Origin: an uncultured Christensenellaceae bacterium
Lineage (GTDB): Bacteria; Bacillota; Clostridia; Christensenellales; CAG-314
DNA length: 48,160 nucleotides
Reading direction: 5' to 3'
Assembly (NCBI GenBank): GCA_910585195.1
Contig: CAJUCX010000010.1
Coordinates: 8,759 to 56,918, forward strand
The stretch's first letter is position 1, and each line of letters starts with the position of its first letter. The position numbers were made by a program, and so were the translations under genes. This document shows, in pieces, positions 1-8,425 of the stretch. The notes below the pieces were generated by a model. The model was not told the origin of the DNA. It saw only the letters and a program-made list of their open reading frames with translations, and ran no database searches.

Positions 1-138
1 AAACCGCTCGAATAGGAGCGGCAAAACCGCTCGAATAGGAGCGGCAAAACCGCTCGAATAGGAGCGGCAAAACCGCTCAAATAGGAGTGGCAAAACCGCT
101 CGAATAGGAGCGGCAAAACCGCTCGAATATGAGCGGCA
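1..138. repeat. Tandem array of six 23-bp hairpin repeats, open at the window edge
   Basis: Six head-to-tail 23-bp units start at about 1, 24, 47, 70, 93 and 116. Each holds CCGCTC, a six-base loop (GAATAG) and GAGCGG, a perfect 6-bp stem, separated by a run of A. Unit 4 has CCGCTC opposite GAGTGG, which keeps a G-T pair when read on the + strand. Unit 6 changes only the loop. On the - strand each unit reads as hairpin plus TTTT, so for the gene at 251-634, which is transcribed toward the array, it resembles stacked weak terminators. The left boundary is not visible, so the true copy number is unknown. Confidence 0.9.
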
Positions 139-250
139 AAAACGATTGAGTAAAAACTATTTAGCAATTATGCATTGCCAAAGAAAGACTTTTGCATATT
201 AGCAAAGCCGTCAAAAGCCAAAACAACAAAGTCGGTTTCAATTTTGTTGA

Positions 251-634
251 TTATGCAAATTTATCGGACTTTTGCAAAGCAATTAAATCCGCAATGGTGG
301 AAATAAACTGATAGCACGCCATCGGCTTATTTGCGTAAAAATAATTTACGCCGAACTTTTTATTGAGGATTTGCATATTTTCGTCCGTCCACGCAACGCG
401 CAGAGCGTGGCGCATAAGACTGTTTACGTTGTTTGGATTTGTATTGTGCATTTTTGCGATAAACTGCAAGATATCTTTGTTAATCAGCGTAACGTCATTC
501 CATTTGGCATAAATGCCTTCACGCAAAAACTGATATCCGCTGAGATTTGCAAAAAGACCAATCTCGTTTAATGTATCGGAAATCAACGTAAATATTCTTG
601 TGTCGTAATTGGAGGAAATTCTTTCTGTTGGCAT
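251..634 (-). CDS. Stand-alone Spo0A C-terminal (DNA-binding) domain protein
   Basis: The 127-residue product matches the effector domain of the sporulation master regulator Spo0A from end to end. The sequence shows helices around EIGLFANLSGYQFLREGIY (residues 24-42), the recognition-helix region MRHALRVAW (74-82, compare IRHAIEVAW in Spo0A) and a C-terminal KPMACYQFISTIAD helix. There is no receiver domain: the protein begins about 12 residues before the domain. The ATG at 634 is preferred over an in-frame GTG at 643 because a weak AAAGAG ribosome site lies 8 nt upstream of the ATG. An extended -10 box (TGC-TAGAAT on the - strand, 680-675) lies about 40 bp upstream. By family it should bind DNA near 0A-box-like sites. 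Loss of phosphorylation control is inferred. The target is unknown. Confidence 0.8.
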   Translation of the reverse strand: MPTERISSNYDTRIFTLISDTLNEIGLFANLSGYQFLREGIYAKWNDVTLINKDILQFIAKMHNTNPNNVNSLMRHALRVAWTDENMQILNKKFGVNYFYANKPMACYQFISTIADLIALQKSDKFA

Positions 635-674
635 AGTAATCACTCTTTTTGTAAAAATATTTTATCTTACTTGA

Positions 675-703
675 ATTCTAGCATAAATGCAAGCAAAAAT
701 AAA
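675..703 (-). promoter_or_regulatory. Possible extended -10 promoter for the Spo0A_C-like gene
   Basis: On the - strand, TAGAAT (680-675) is preceded by TGC, giving an extended -10. A poor -35 (TTTATT, 703-698) lies 17 bp upstream. Support is moderate only. Confidence 0.35.
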
Positions 704-834
704 GCATATTTTGTAAATAATTTCCAAAATTTTCCATAAATTTGAACGAATATTTACAGAATTTGTATTATTTTGTACATCTTTTAATAATATTGTAAAA
801 AATTATTCAAAATTATTTATCGAAACGGTATTTT

Positions 835-878
835 ATGTGCGATAAAAAATATAAATTTTTTCGATTTTTATTGCGCAT
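835..878 (+). other. 14-bp stem hairpin in the leader of the amidohydrolase gene
   Basis: ATGTGCGATAAAAA (835-848) pairs with TTTTTATTGCGCAT (865-878); the only deviations are two G-T pairs. No T-run follows, so it is not an obvious terminator. It lies 44 bp upstream of the start codon at 922. The rest of 644-921 is very AT-rich, and I see no gene there. Confidence 0.45.
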
Positions 879-921
879 AAATCCGATTTAATGTAAATTA
901 CTGTATATACGGAGGTTGGCT

Positions 922-2016
922 ATGACGGTACAAGAATACCGCAAAGATTTACATAAGATACCGGAAATAGGTTATTGCGAGTTTGAAACTAAGAAATATA
1001 TTTTGTCCGCGCTTAAAAATTGCGATTGCAAAATATTTCAAGTTGACGAAACAGGCTTGATTGCTTTTTTCGATTTCGGTTGCAAAGAAACCGTCGGCAT
1101 ACGGTCAGACATCGACGCGTTGCCTATAAAAGAAAATACAGGATTGCCGTTTGCCTCGACGCACGACGGCGTAATGCACGCCTGCGGACACGACGGGCAT
1201 ATGGCTATGGTTTTGGCAACGGCGTTGTTTGTTGACGAAATAAAAAAGGCAGGTAAAAAGTTAAACAAAAACGCTGCTTTTATCTTTCAGCCTGCGGAAG
1301 AACTTGACGGCGGGGCAAGGCACATTGTTTCCAGCGGAATTTTGCAAAAGTTAAACACCGTGCAAATATTCGGCATACACTTGTGGCCGGATTTAGAAAA
1401 GGGCAAGATTTTTTCCAAAAGCGGCGCAATGCTTGCGCGTTCGGGAGAACTCGATATAACTTTGACGGGAGAAAGTTGTCATATTGCCGACAGTAAAAAG
1501 GGCAAAGATACTTTACGCGCGGCGGCGGAGTTGTTAAACAATTTGTATCGGTTGGAAGAAAGTTGCAACAAAAAAGAAAGATGTTTGTTAAAATTCGGCA
1601 AAGCGACTTCCGGCACTGCAAGAAACGTAATAAGCGATTATACGGAACTTAACGGCAGCGTAAGGGCGTTGTCGGAAGATATGTTTGTCAAACTTAAAGA
1701 CGGCATAAATCGCGAGGTAAAGCAAATAGAAGATAAATTCGGCGTAAATGGTGCAGTTCGCATAAACGAAGGTTATCCGCCGGTTATCAACAACGCAAAA
1801 CTTTTTGATGAAGTTTGCAAAAATTGCGAAATAGAAGTCTTGCCGCAGGCCGTTATGCAGGCGGAAGATTTTTCTTTTTACGGTTCCGTTTGCCCGTCTG
1901 TGTTTTTCTTTATAGGTTTGGGCGAAGGAATGAAACTTCACAATGACAAATTCGACTTCGATATGTCGTTATTGGATTTAGGGGTAAAACTTTATAAAAA
2001 ACTGTTACAAATGTAA
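922..2016 (+). CDS. M20-family amidohydrolase, probable N-acetyldiaminopimelate deacetylase
   Basis: The 364-residue product is an M20D peptidase/amidohydrolase close in pattern to Bacillus YkuR. It shows YRKDLHKIPEIGY at the N-terminus, the first metal-ligand block MHACGHDGHMAM, the FQPAEE block with the catalytic Glu, and a late EDFSFYG segment. The family removes acyl groups from amino acids. Here the likely substrate is N-acetyl-LL-diaminopimelate, because the matching acetyltransferase (7617-8312) and aminotransferase (2274-3419) are neighbours. The ATG at 922 has GGAGG six bases upstream and is preferred over the TTG at 916. The usual GKGGHAA stretch reads GESCHIA, which keeps the His. 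General hippurate hydrolase activity cannot be excluded. Confidence 0.75.
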   Translation: MTVQEYRKDLHKIPEIGYCEFETKKYILSALKNCDCKIFQVDETGLIAFFDFGCKETVGIRSDIDALPIKENTGLPFASTHDGVMHACGHDGHMAMVLATALFVDEIKKAGKKLNKNAAFIFQPAEELDGGARHIVSSGILQKLNTVQIFGIHLWPDLEKGKIFSKSGAMLARSGELDITLTGESCHIADSKKGKDTLRAAAELLNNLYRLEESCNKKERCLLKFGKATSGTARNVISDYTELNGSVRALSEDMFVKLKDGINREVKQIEDKFGVNGAVRINEGYPPVINNAKLFDEVCKNCEIEVLPQAVMQAEDFSFYGSVCPSVFFFIGLGEGMKLHNDKFDFDMSLLDLGVKLYKKLLQM

Positions 2017-2133
2017 AAAACAAAAAATAAAAGACTTTTGTTAAAGTTGAAATAAGATGACACCACAAACCATAAAAAGAGTTTATAATTATATTCTTTA
2101 TTTAAGTTAATTAAATAGTAAATAACAAAGACT

Positions 2134-2172
2134 ACCCAAAGCCCCGACGGCAACGCCGTCAGGGCTTTGGGT
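2134..2172. terminator. Strong bidirectional terminator between convergent genes
   Basis: ACCCAAAGCCC and GGGCTTTGGGT form the outer stem and GACGGC/GCCGTC the inner stem, with an AAC loop. It sits between the deacetylase (+) and aminotransferase (-) genes. AT-rich tracts on both sides allow termination in both directions. Confidence 0.8.
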
Positions 2173-2273
2173 TAAATATAATTATTGTTATATTTTTTAA
2201 TATAATTTTTTTGCGAGTTTTATTAAAATTACTTAAAATTTAATATTTCTTTTTTATAAATATTTTTTCAGAT

Positions 2274-3419
2274 TTACTTCTTCAAACCTTTTACAAAAAC
2301 TTCAAGTCTGTCCAAAGCTTTTTCTATTACCTTGTCGTCTACGCAAAAACTTATGCGGACGTTGCCTTCGCTGCCGAATGCAATACCGGGAATGATTACC
2401 ACGCTTTGCTCTTTCAAAAGTCTTTCGCAAAATTCGTATGACGACAGTCCGAATTTTTTTATTGAAGGGAAGATATAAAAAGTTCCGTCGGGTTTTACCA
2501 CGTCAAAGCCCATTTTTACAAGTCTGTCGTAGACATAATCTCTGCGACGGCGGTAAACTTCTCTAAATTCGCTTGGGTCGAAGTCTAGCGCTTCTATACC
2601 TGCATATTGTATAAAGGTGCCTGCGGAAACCGTCATAAATTGGTGCGCCTTCATTGCGTGCTTTATAATGTACTCGGGCGCCATCATATAGCCCAAGCGC
2701 CAGCCCGTCATTGCGTAAGGTTTGGAAAAACTTTGGCAAACGATGATTTTGTCGCGAAGGTCTTTGAAGTGGCAAAAACTTTTCGGTTGCTCTTTGGTAT
2801 ACACAAGTTGATTGTAGCACTCGTCGCAAATTACAAATATATCTCTGTCCTTTACAGCGTCGTGAACGGTCTTTAACGTTTCTTCGTTAAAGATAGTTCC
2901 CGACGGATTGTTTGGCGAAGTAAGTATAATCGCCTTGGTTTTGTCCGTCAGGTGTTTTGAGAGCATTTCTTTTGAAATCTGAAAGTCGTTTTCCGACATA
3001 TCCATAAACACTGCTTTTGCGCCCGTGTAAGTAATTATCATTTCATAAAGCAAAAATGCAGGGGTAGGGATAATGACTTCGTCGCCGGGATTAAGCAAAG
3101 TAAACAGCGTTGCCGTCAGCGCTTCTGTCGAGCCGTTGGTTATCATTACTTCGTCTGCCGTATAATCGAGGTGATTTTTCTTTCTTTCAAATTCGGCAAC
3201 GGCTTCGCGAAGTTCTTTTATACCCGTGTTCGGGCCGTAATGCGTTTTATTTTCGTAAAGGGCTTTTACGCAAGCTTCTTTTACGCTTGCAGGCGTGTCA
3301 AAAGCAGGCTCACCCAAAGTCAAAAACAGTTCCGCATTTTGTTTGACTGCCATATCGTTAAAACGGCGTATAAGACTGGTTTCTATTTTTTGTATGTTTT
3401 CGTTTAACGTAACTGCCAT
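2274..3419 (-). CDS. patA: PLP-dependent aminotransferase, PatA/DapX type
   Basis: This 381-residue fold-type I aminotransferase strongly resembles Bacillus PatA, the N-acetyl-LL-diaminopimelate aminotransferase of the acetylase lysine pathway. Visible marks are the SPNNPSGT block, Asp199 in CDECY, the PLP lysine K233 in SFSKPYAMTGWRLGY, the segment YVYDRLVKMGFDVVKPDGTFYIFPSIK, shared almost word for word with PatA, and the substrate-binding Arg in NVRISF. The start at 3419 has AAGGAG seven bases upstream; a longer reading from 3464 lacks such a site. It converges with the deacetylase gene and lies back to back with the lysine-riboswitch operon. A broader aspartate/aromatic aminotransferase role is possible. 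Confidence 0.8.
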   Translation of the reverse strand: MAVTLNENIQKIETSLIRRFNDMAVKQNAELFLTLGEPAFDTPASVKEACVKALYENKTHYGPNTGIKELREAVAEFERKKNHLDYTADEVMITNGSTEALTATLFTLLNPGDEVIIPTPAFLLYEMIITYTGAKAVFMDMSENDFQISKEMLSKHLTDKTKAIILTSPNNPSGTIFNEETLKTVHDAVKDRDIFVICDECYNQLVYTKEQPKSFCHFKDLRDKIIVCQSFSKPYAMTGWRLGYMMAPEYIIKHAMKAHQFMTVSAGTFIQYAGIEALDFDPSEFREVYRRRRDYVYDRLVKMGFDVVKPDGTFYIFPSIKKFGLSSYEFCERLLKEQSVVIIPGIAFGSEGNVRISFCVDDKVIEKALDRLEVFVKGLKK

Positions 3420-3530
3420 ACTGTTCTCCTTGTTTTTGCGCCTGAATTGTAACGCTTTGCGCAAAAACCTATTTATTTGAAAAATTATAACACAGTTTAT
3501 CTTATAAGAAAAATATTTTATTAAAAACGG

Positions 3531-3559
3531 TTTACAATTTTTTTAATACAGCGTATAAT
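3531..3559 (+). promoter_or_regulatory. Promoter of the lysine operon
   Basis: TTTACA (3531-3536), a 17-bp spacer and a perfect TATAAT (3554-3559). The predicted transcript starts near 3566, just before the lysine riboswitch. Confidence 0.8.
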
Positions 3560-3573
3560 TTATATAACTTAAT

Positions 3574-3790
3574 ATTGATAGAGGCAGCGGTGCGGAAGAG
3601 TAGTTTGCAGAGACGGCAGTCGGAGAAACAAATGAAAGGCAATCACCGCCGAACGAAAGACGTCGGCAGATTTTTTTCGTGGGGTTATGGGAAAGACTTA
3701 TGACACTCCTACTTAACGGTAGAGGCGCTATTGCAATTTTTATTTGTTGTTTATTTGCGTCTGACTAATGTTCAGGCGTTTTTTTATGGG
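3574..3790 (+). ncRNA. Lysine riboswitch (L-box) with intrinsic terminator
   Basis: The core starts with GATAGAGG and GGTGCGGAAGAGTA and continues through AGTCGGAGAAACA, AATGAAAGGC, ATCACCGCCGAA and a late GGTAGAGGCGCTATT. This is the conserved order of the lysine aptamer, and GATAG/CTATT form helix P1 (3577 with about 3733). The expression platform is a CGTCTGA/TCAGGCG hairpin followed by seven T (about 3762-3788), ending just before lysA. Lysine binding should favour the terminator and switch off lysA-dapF-dapA-dapB-dapH-lysC. Confidence 0.88.
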
Positions 3791-3796
3791 AGTAAT

Positions 3797-5053
3797 ATGA
3801 AAATTTCAAACGCGGACGTAAACAGACTTGCGGACAAATTCGGTACACCGCTGTACGTATATGACGAAAATAAACTTGCAGACAATATGGCGGCATATAT
3901 AAACAATTTTCAGTCGCAAAATTTCAAGACGGAGGTTTTGTATGCGTCAAAGGCCTTTTCTTGTGTGGAAATGGTCAAACTGGTTAAAAACTGCGGTTTA
4001 AGTCTGGACGTCGTAAGCGGCGGAGAGTTGTACGTTGCGCAAAAAGCAGGTTTCGATATGTCGAAAGTTTATTTCCACGGCAACAATAAAAGCGCGCAGG
4101 AAATTGACTATGCTTTAAGCGTCGGCGTCGGTACGATAATTATAGATAATTTTCAGGAATTGCAACTTATAGACAAACTCGCAAAAGAAAAAAATGCCGT
4201 AGTAAAAGTGCTGTTTCGTCTAAATATCGGCGTAGACGCGCACACGCACAAATATATTTCCACAACGCTGTTCGAGTCGAAATTCGGTATGATGCCAAAC
4301 GGCAGGGAATTTAAGGACTGCCTTGTATTTATAACAAACACAAAAAATATAGTTTTCGACGGTTTGCATTGCCATATAGGCTCGCAGGTGTTTGAAACAA
4401 ACGCATACAAACTTGCAATAGACAAAATGGTTGCGGTATTGAAACAATTCGATAAACCGCTGACGTTAAATATCGGCGGAGGCTTCGGTGTAAGATATAC
4501 GTCGGAAGATAAGCCGGTGCCTATTGCGGAGATGTGCAAGACTTTGACAGATTATACGGAGCAGGCGTTGGCAAACAACCGTTTGAAGATAAACAAATTG
4601 CTTATAGAGCCGGGGCGTTCCATCGTGGGGGAAGCAGGCAGCACGGTTTATACAATAGGCTTTACAAAAAAAATACCTACAAAAACCTTTTACTTTGTAG
4701 ACGGCGGAATGACCGACAACATCAGACCTGCGCTGTATCAGGCAAAATACGACTGCGACGTAGTAGATAAAGGCAATGAAAAAACGCAAAAAGTAACCGT
4801 GGCTGGCAAATGCTGCGAGTCGGGCGATTTGCTTGTGGAAGATATTTTGTTGCAGGAAGCGCAAAGCGGCGATAGGCTGATAGTTTATACAACGGGCGCG
4901 TACGGCTACTCTATGTCAAGCAACTACAACAAAGCCACGACGCCTGCGGTTGTGTTTGTAAAAGACGGCAAAGCAAGGGAAGTAGTAAGGCGGCAAAGTT
5001 ATGCCGACCTTGTGTCCAACGACGTCGACGGAGATTATTATGAATTTTTGTAA
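3797..5053 (+). CDS. lysA: Diaminopimelate decarboxylase
   Basis: It converts meso-diaminopimelate to L-lysine, the last step of the pathway, using PLP. The 418-residue protein has the PLP lysine K52 in YASKAFS, the HCHIGSQ motif, a Gly-rich LNIGGGFGVRY phosphate-binding stretch, EPGRSIVGEAG, and CESGD at the dimer active site. The ATG at 3797 is preceded by GGGAG; an upstream in-frame start at 3731 lies inside the riboswitch and is rejected. It is the first gene after the lysine riboswitch. Its last 14 bases overlap dapF, which suggests coupled translation. Confidence 0.95.
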   Translation: MKISNADVNRLADKFGTPLYVYDENKLADNMAAYINNFQSQNFKTEVLYASKAFSCVEMVKLVKNCGLSLDVVSGGELYVAQKAGFDMSKVYFHGNNKSAQEIDYALSVGVGTIIIDNFQELQLIDKLAKEKNAVVKVLFRLNIGVDAHTHKYISTTLFESKFGMMPNGREFKDCLVFITNTKNIVFDGLHCHIGSQVFETNAYKLAIDKMVAVLKQFDKPLTLNIGGGFGVRYTSEDKPVPIAEMCKTLTDYTEQALANNRLKINKLLIEPGRSIVGEAGSTVYTIGFTKKIPTKTFYFVDGGMTDNIRPALYQAKYDCDVVDKGNEKTQKVTVAGKCCESGDLLVEDILLQEAQSGDRLIVYTTGAYGYSMSSNYNKATTPAVVFVKDGKAREVVRRQSYADLVSNDVDGDYYEFL

Positions 5054-5840
5054 ATATCACGGTTGCGGCAACGACTTCGTAATAACCGACTATAAAGCAC
5101 GCGTCGATTACTCTGCGCTTGCAAAAAAACTTTGCGACAGAAAGACGGGCATAGGCGCCGACGGATTGATTGCGGTAAAACTAAAACCGTTGGAAATGGT
5201 TTTTTACAATATGGACGGCAGCCGTGCTCCGATGTGCGGCAACGGTATAAGGTGTTTTGCCAGATACTGTTACGAAAAGTCCATTGTAAAAGAAAAAAAC
5301 TTTGACGTATTGACGCTTGCAGGCGTGATGAAAATACAAATAGTCGACGACAAAGAGTTTTTGATAAAAGTCAATATGGGCGAACCGTTGTTTGACAACG
5401 ACAGTATAAAGGCCGCCGACGGACAAAACTTTTTCGGCAGAGAAATTATCGCAAACGGACAAAAAGTAAAGATTTACAGTTTTTTTATGGGCACAATCCA
5501 TACCGTTGTATTTGTAGATAATATAAGCGACGGCACTACGGAACTCGGCGACGCAATCTGCAATCACGAGTTGTTTTGTGAAAAGACAAACGTCAATTTC
5601 GTGCAGGTGCAGGACGGCAAAAATTTTGTCGTAAGGACTTACGAGCGCGGAGTAGGCTGGACTTGCGCATGCGGGACGGGTGCTTGCGCCTCTTACGTTA
5701 CGGGCAAAAAACTTGGGATTTGCGACGGATTGGTAAACGTACACCTGCAATACGGTACGTTGAAGATAGAAGAAGAAAACGAAAATATTTTTATGACGGG
5801 GCCTGCGTGTCTTGTCTTTGAAGGAAAAACGGAGGTATAA
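5040..5840 (+). CDS. dapF: Diaminopimelate epimerase
   Basis: It interconverts LL- and meso-diaminopimelate by a cofactor-free two-cysteine mechanism. The 266-residue protein has GCGNDF at the N-terminus, Cys66 in MCGNGIRC and Cys211 in ACGTGAC as the two catalytic bases, and ERGVGWT between them. The start at 5040 overlaps the end of lysA by 14 bases, with GGAG six bases upstream. It ends two bases before dapA. Having lysA and dapF adjacent places both meso-DAP-handling steps at the head of the operon. Confidence 0.94.
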   Translation: MNFCKYHGCGNDFVITDYKARVDYSALAKKLCDRKTGIGADGLIAVKLKPLEMVFYNMDGSRAPMCGNGIRCFARYCYEKSIVKEKNFDVLTLAGVMKIQIVDDKEFLIKVNMGEPLFDNDSIKAADGQNFFGREIIANGQKVKIYSFFMGTIHTVVFVDNISDGTTELGDAICNHELFCEKTNVNFVQVQDGKNFVVRTYERGVGWTCACGTGACASYVTGKKLGICDGLVNVHLQYGTLKIEEENENIFMTGPACLVFEGKTEV

Positions 5841-5842
5841 CT

Positions 5843-6742
5843 ATGTTAGCAAAAGATTGTATGGTAAAAGGTTCTATCGTTGCGTTGGTAACGCCTTTTA
5901 ACGCTGACGGAAGCGTCAACTACGACAAGTTGGGCGAATTGATTGAATATCACGTAGCCAACAAGACCGACGGCATCGTGCTTTTGGGCACGACGGGCGA
6001 GTCGCCTACTCTTACTTTTGAAGAAGAAGAAAAAATGTTGGAGTACGGCGTCAAAAAAGCCAACAACAGAATTTTTATGATTGCAGGCAGCGGCTCCAAC
6101 TGCTCGCGCACTGCTATCGAACGCAGCAAAGCATATTCTCAAACAGGGGTTGACGCTATTTTGGTAATTACCCCTTACTACAACAGAACAAACACCAGCG
6201 GTATGGTAAAGCACTTCGAGAGCATTGCCGACGTGTCCGCAAAACCTGTAATTATGTATAACGTACCCGGTCGCACGGGTTGTTCCATAAGCGAAGAGGC
6301 AGTTGCCGTACTTTGCAAACATCCGCAAATAAAGGCTATAAAAGAAGCAAGTGGAAACATAAGTTACCTTTGCAAGATTGCAAAATTCCTTGACGACGAC
6401 TTTGTAATGTACTCCGGCAACGACGATATGATTGTACCTACTTTGTCAATGGGCGGCATCGGCGTAATTTCCGTATGGGCAAACATTATGCCGCAAACCA
6501 GCCATAAGTTGGTTTACGACTATTTGCACGGCGATATCGAAAGCGCAAGAAAGTTGCAGACGAGATATCTCGACCTCATAAACGACTTGTTTTTAGAGAC
6601 AAATCCTATTCCTGTAAAAGCCGCTATGAACTATCTCGGCTATGGCGTAGGTCCTTGCAGAATGCCTCTTGACGAAATGTCGGCTACTGCAAAATCCAAA
6701 CTGATTGCAGAAATAGATAAACTTAAAGCAGAACTTAAATAA
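5843..6742 (+). CDS. dapA: 4-hydroxy-tetrahydrodipicolinate synthase
   Basis: It condenses pyruvate with aspartate semialdehyde, the first committed step toward DAP and lysine. The 299-residue TIM-barrel protein has GTTGESPTL near residue 49, the catalytic Tyr139 in MYNVPGRTG and the Schiff-base Lys167 in IKEASGN. The ATG at 5843 has GGAGG seven bases upstream and lies two bases after the dapF stop. A 12-bp hairpin follows the gene before dapB. No aspartate semialdehyde dehydrogenase gene (asd) is in this window, so that step must be encoded elsewhere. Confidence 0.95.
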   Translation: MLAKDCMVKGSIVALVTPFNADGSVNYDKLGELIEYHVANKTDGIVLLGTTGESPTLTFEEEEKMLEYGVKKANNRIFMIAGSGSNCSRTAIERSKAYSQTGVDAILVITPYYNRTNTSGMVKHFESIADVSAKPVIMYNVPGRTGCSISEEAVAVLCKHPQIKAIKEASGNISYLCKIAKFLDDDFVMYSGNDDMIVPTLSMGGIGVISVWANIMPQTSHKLVYDYLHGDIESARKLQTRYLDLINDLFLETNPIPVKAAMNYLGYGVGPCRMPLDEMSATAKSKLIAEIDKLKAELK

Positions 6743-6776
6743 TAAGTTATACAACTGCAAAGCAATCGGGCTTTTG

Positions 6777-6804
6777 TTTAGGCAGTGGTTTTCCACTGCC
6801 TAAA
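6777..6804 (+). terminator. Perfect 12-bp hairpin between dapA and dapB
   Basis: TTTAGGCAGTGG and CCACTGCCTAAA surround a TTTT loop. The following TTAAAAATA is a poor T-run, so it may act as a partial terminator or an mRNA-stabilising end inside the operon rather than a full stop. Confidence 0.55.
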
Positions 6805-6896
6805 TTAAAAATAGAGCGATTGGTTTGGCGGTAATTTTGTTTATAAAATATGCGCCGAACTTTTGTGTTAAATTAAGATAAATTGAAGGTGAATAT

Positions 6897-7610
6897 ATGA
6901 AGATATTATTGGTTGGTTATGGGGCAATGGGCAAAGTCGTAGAGAGCAACACAGGCGAAAACGAAAAAATCGTTGCCATAATTTCGCCCGAAACAAACAC
7001 GACTTTTGCCGACGTTAAAGACAAAGCAGACGTAGTTATAGATTTTTCAAACCCTGCGCTGTTTGACGGCGTTTACGACTATGCGGCAAAAAACAGCGTA
7101 CCTGTGGTAATAGCAACGACGGGTTACAGCGACGCACAGCTTAAAAAAATAAAAGAACTTTCAACAAAAGTGCCCGTATTATTTTCCGGCAACTATTCTT
7201 TGGGGGTAATTTTGCTAAACAGGTTGGTTAAACTTGCCACGCCTGTTTTGAAAGATACTTTCGATATAGAAATTATAGAAAAACATCACAACAAAAAGGT
7301 AGACGCGCCAAGCGGAACGGCCAAAATGCTTGTAAACGCCGTAAATGCAGACGGCGATATGAATATCGTATACGGCAGAGAAGGCGTTGCAAAAAGACAA
7401 AAAAACGACGTCGGCGTGCACGCAATAAGAGGCGGTACGATAGTCGGCGAGCATCAGGTTATTTATGCCGGCACAGACGAAGTTTTGACGCTTACTCATC
7501 AGGCGCATTCTAAGGCGATTTTTGCAAAAGGGGCGTTGAAAGGCGCACAATGGCTTGTCAAAAAGCCAAACGGTTTGTATAATATGGAAGATGTTTTGTT
7601 TGGAGAGTAA
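6897..7610 (+). CDS. dapB: 4-hydroxy-tetrahydrodipicolinate reductase
   Basis: It reduces the dapA product to tetrahydrodipicolinate with NAD(P)H. The 237-residue protein has an N-terminal Rossmann motif (GYGAMGKVV), the ATTGYS block, the catalytic EKHHNKKVDAPSGTA segment with two His and the Lys, and a C-terminal tetramerisation region. It is shorter than the roughly 270-residue E. coli enzyme, as is common in clostridia. GAAGGTG lies upstream of the ATG. A hairpin separates it from dapA, but the direction and pathway match the rest of the operon. Confidence 0.93.
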   Translation: MKILLVGYGAMGKVVESNTGENEKIVAIISPETNTTFADVKDKADVVIDFSNPALFDGVYDYAAKNSVPVVIATTGYSDAQLKKIKELSTKVPVLFSGNYSLGVILLNRLVKLATPVLKDTFDIEIIEKHHNKKVDAPSGTAKMLVNAVNADGDMNIVYGREGVAKRQKNDVGVHAIRGGTIVGEHQVIYAGTDEVLTLTHQAHSKAIFAKGALKGAQWLVKKPNGLYNMEDVLFGE

Positions 7611-7616
7611 AAAACT

Positions 7617-8312
7617 ATGGACGCTATGCAAATTATAAATTACATAAGAGATTCCAAAAAGCAGACGCCCGTTAAGGTGTACGTCAATCAATCGGAAGAA
7701 ATTGACTACGGCAGTTGCAAAGTTTTCGGCAGCTGCAAAAGCAAAGTTGTCTTCGGTGATTGGGGAGAAGTCAAAAAAATTCTCGAAGACAATAAAGACA
7801 AAATAATCGACTTTGTTATAGAAAACGATTGCAGAAACAGCGCTATACCTATGCTTGACAAAAAAGAAATAAACGCAAGGATAGAACCGGGCGCAATCAT
7901 ACGCGAACAGGTGGAAATCGGCGACAATGCTGTTATTATGATGGGCGCAATTATAAACATCGGCGCGGTTATAGGCGAGGGCACTATGATTGATATGGGT
8001 GCTGTTTTGGGCGGCAGGGCGACTGTCGGCAAACGCTGTCATATCGGCGCAGGCACTGTTTTGGCAGGCGTTATAGAGCCGCCTAGCGCGCAACCCGTAG
8101 TCGTTGAAGACGACGTAGTCATCGGTGCAAACGCAGTGGTTATAGAAGGCGTAAGGATAGGCAAAGGCTCTGTCGTGGCGGCAGGCGCGGTGGTTATAGA
8201 GGACGTGCCGCAAAACGTAGTAGTAGGCGGCATACCCGCAAAGGTGCTTAAAAAGAAAGACGGCAAAACTTCCGACAAGACGGAACTTATGGACGCGCTG
8301 CGCGTACTGTAA
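7617..8312 (+). CDS. dapH: 2,3,4,5-tetrahydropyridine-2,6-dicarboxylate N-acetyltransferase
   Basis: It acetylates the opened form of tetrahydrodipicolinate. This directs the pathway into the acetylase branch and implies N-acetyl intermediates for the nearby aminotransferase and deacetylase. The 231-residue protein has a DapH-specific N-terminal domain (about 1-80) followed by hexapeptide-repeat left-handed beta-helix units from about residue 90 (IEPGAIIREQVEIGDNAVI, then VVVEDDVVIGANAVV), ending in GGIPAKVL. It starts six bases after dapB. The succinylase enzyme DapD has a different N-terminal half, so DapH is favoured. Confidence 0.9.
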   Translation: MDAMQIINYIRDSKKQTPVKVYVNQSEEIDYGSCKVFGSCKSKVVFGDWGEVKKILEDNKDKIIDFVIENDCRNSAIPMLDKKEINARIEPGAIIREQVEIGDNAVIMMGAIINIGAVIGEGTMIDMGAVLGGRATVGKRCHIGAGTVLAGVIEPPSAQPVVVEDDVVIGANAVVIEGVRIGKGSVVAAGAVVIEDVPQNVVVGGIPAKVLKKKDGKTSDKTELMDALRVL

Positions 8313-8425
8313 ATTAAAAGATATTTTATAAATGCGTAGTTTGGCAGAGCTTACTGACGTATTGAAGGTATTAAAAAAATTATAGATAAAAATAGGCAAA
8401 AGAAAGAAGAGGAAGAAAAAGTTTT

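Noticed and set aside
1..138. CRISPR array
   Set aside because: Repeats of 23 bp abut with only a few A between hairpins; there are no unique spacers and no cas genes.
8331..8384. 17-codon peptide between dapH and lysC
   Set aside because: It has an ATG but no ribosome site and no recognisable feature; such short frames are expected by chance.
7215..8399. Long open frame of about 390 codons on the - strand across dapB and dapH
   Set aside because: It mirrors two certain genes on the + strand, has a low-complexity Tyr/Asn/His-rich composition and no ribosome site or family match.
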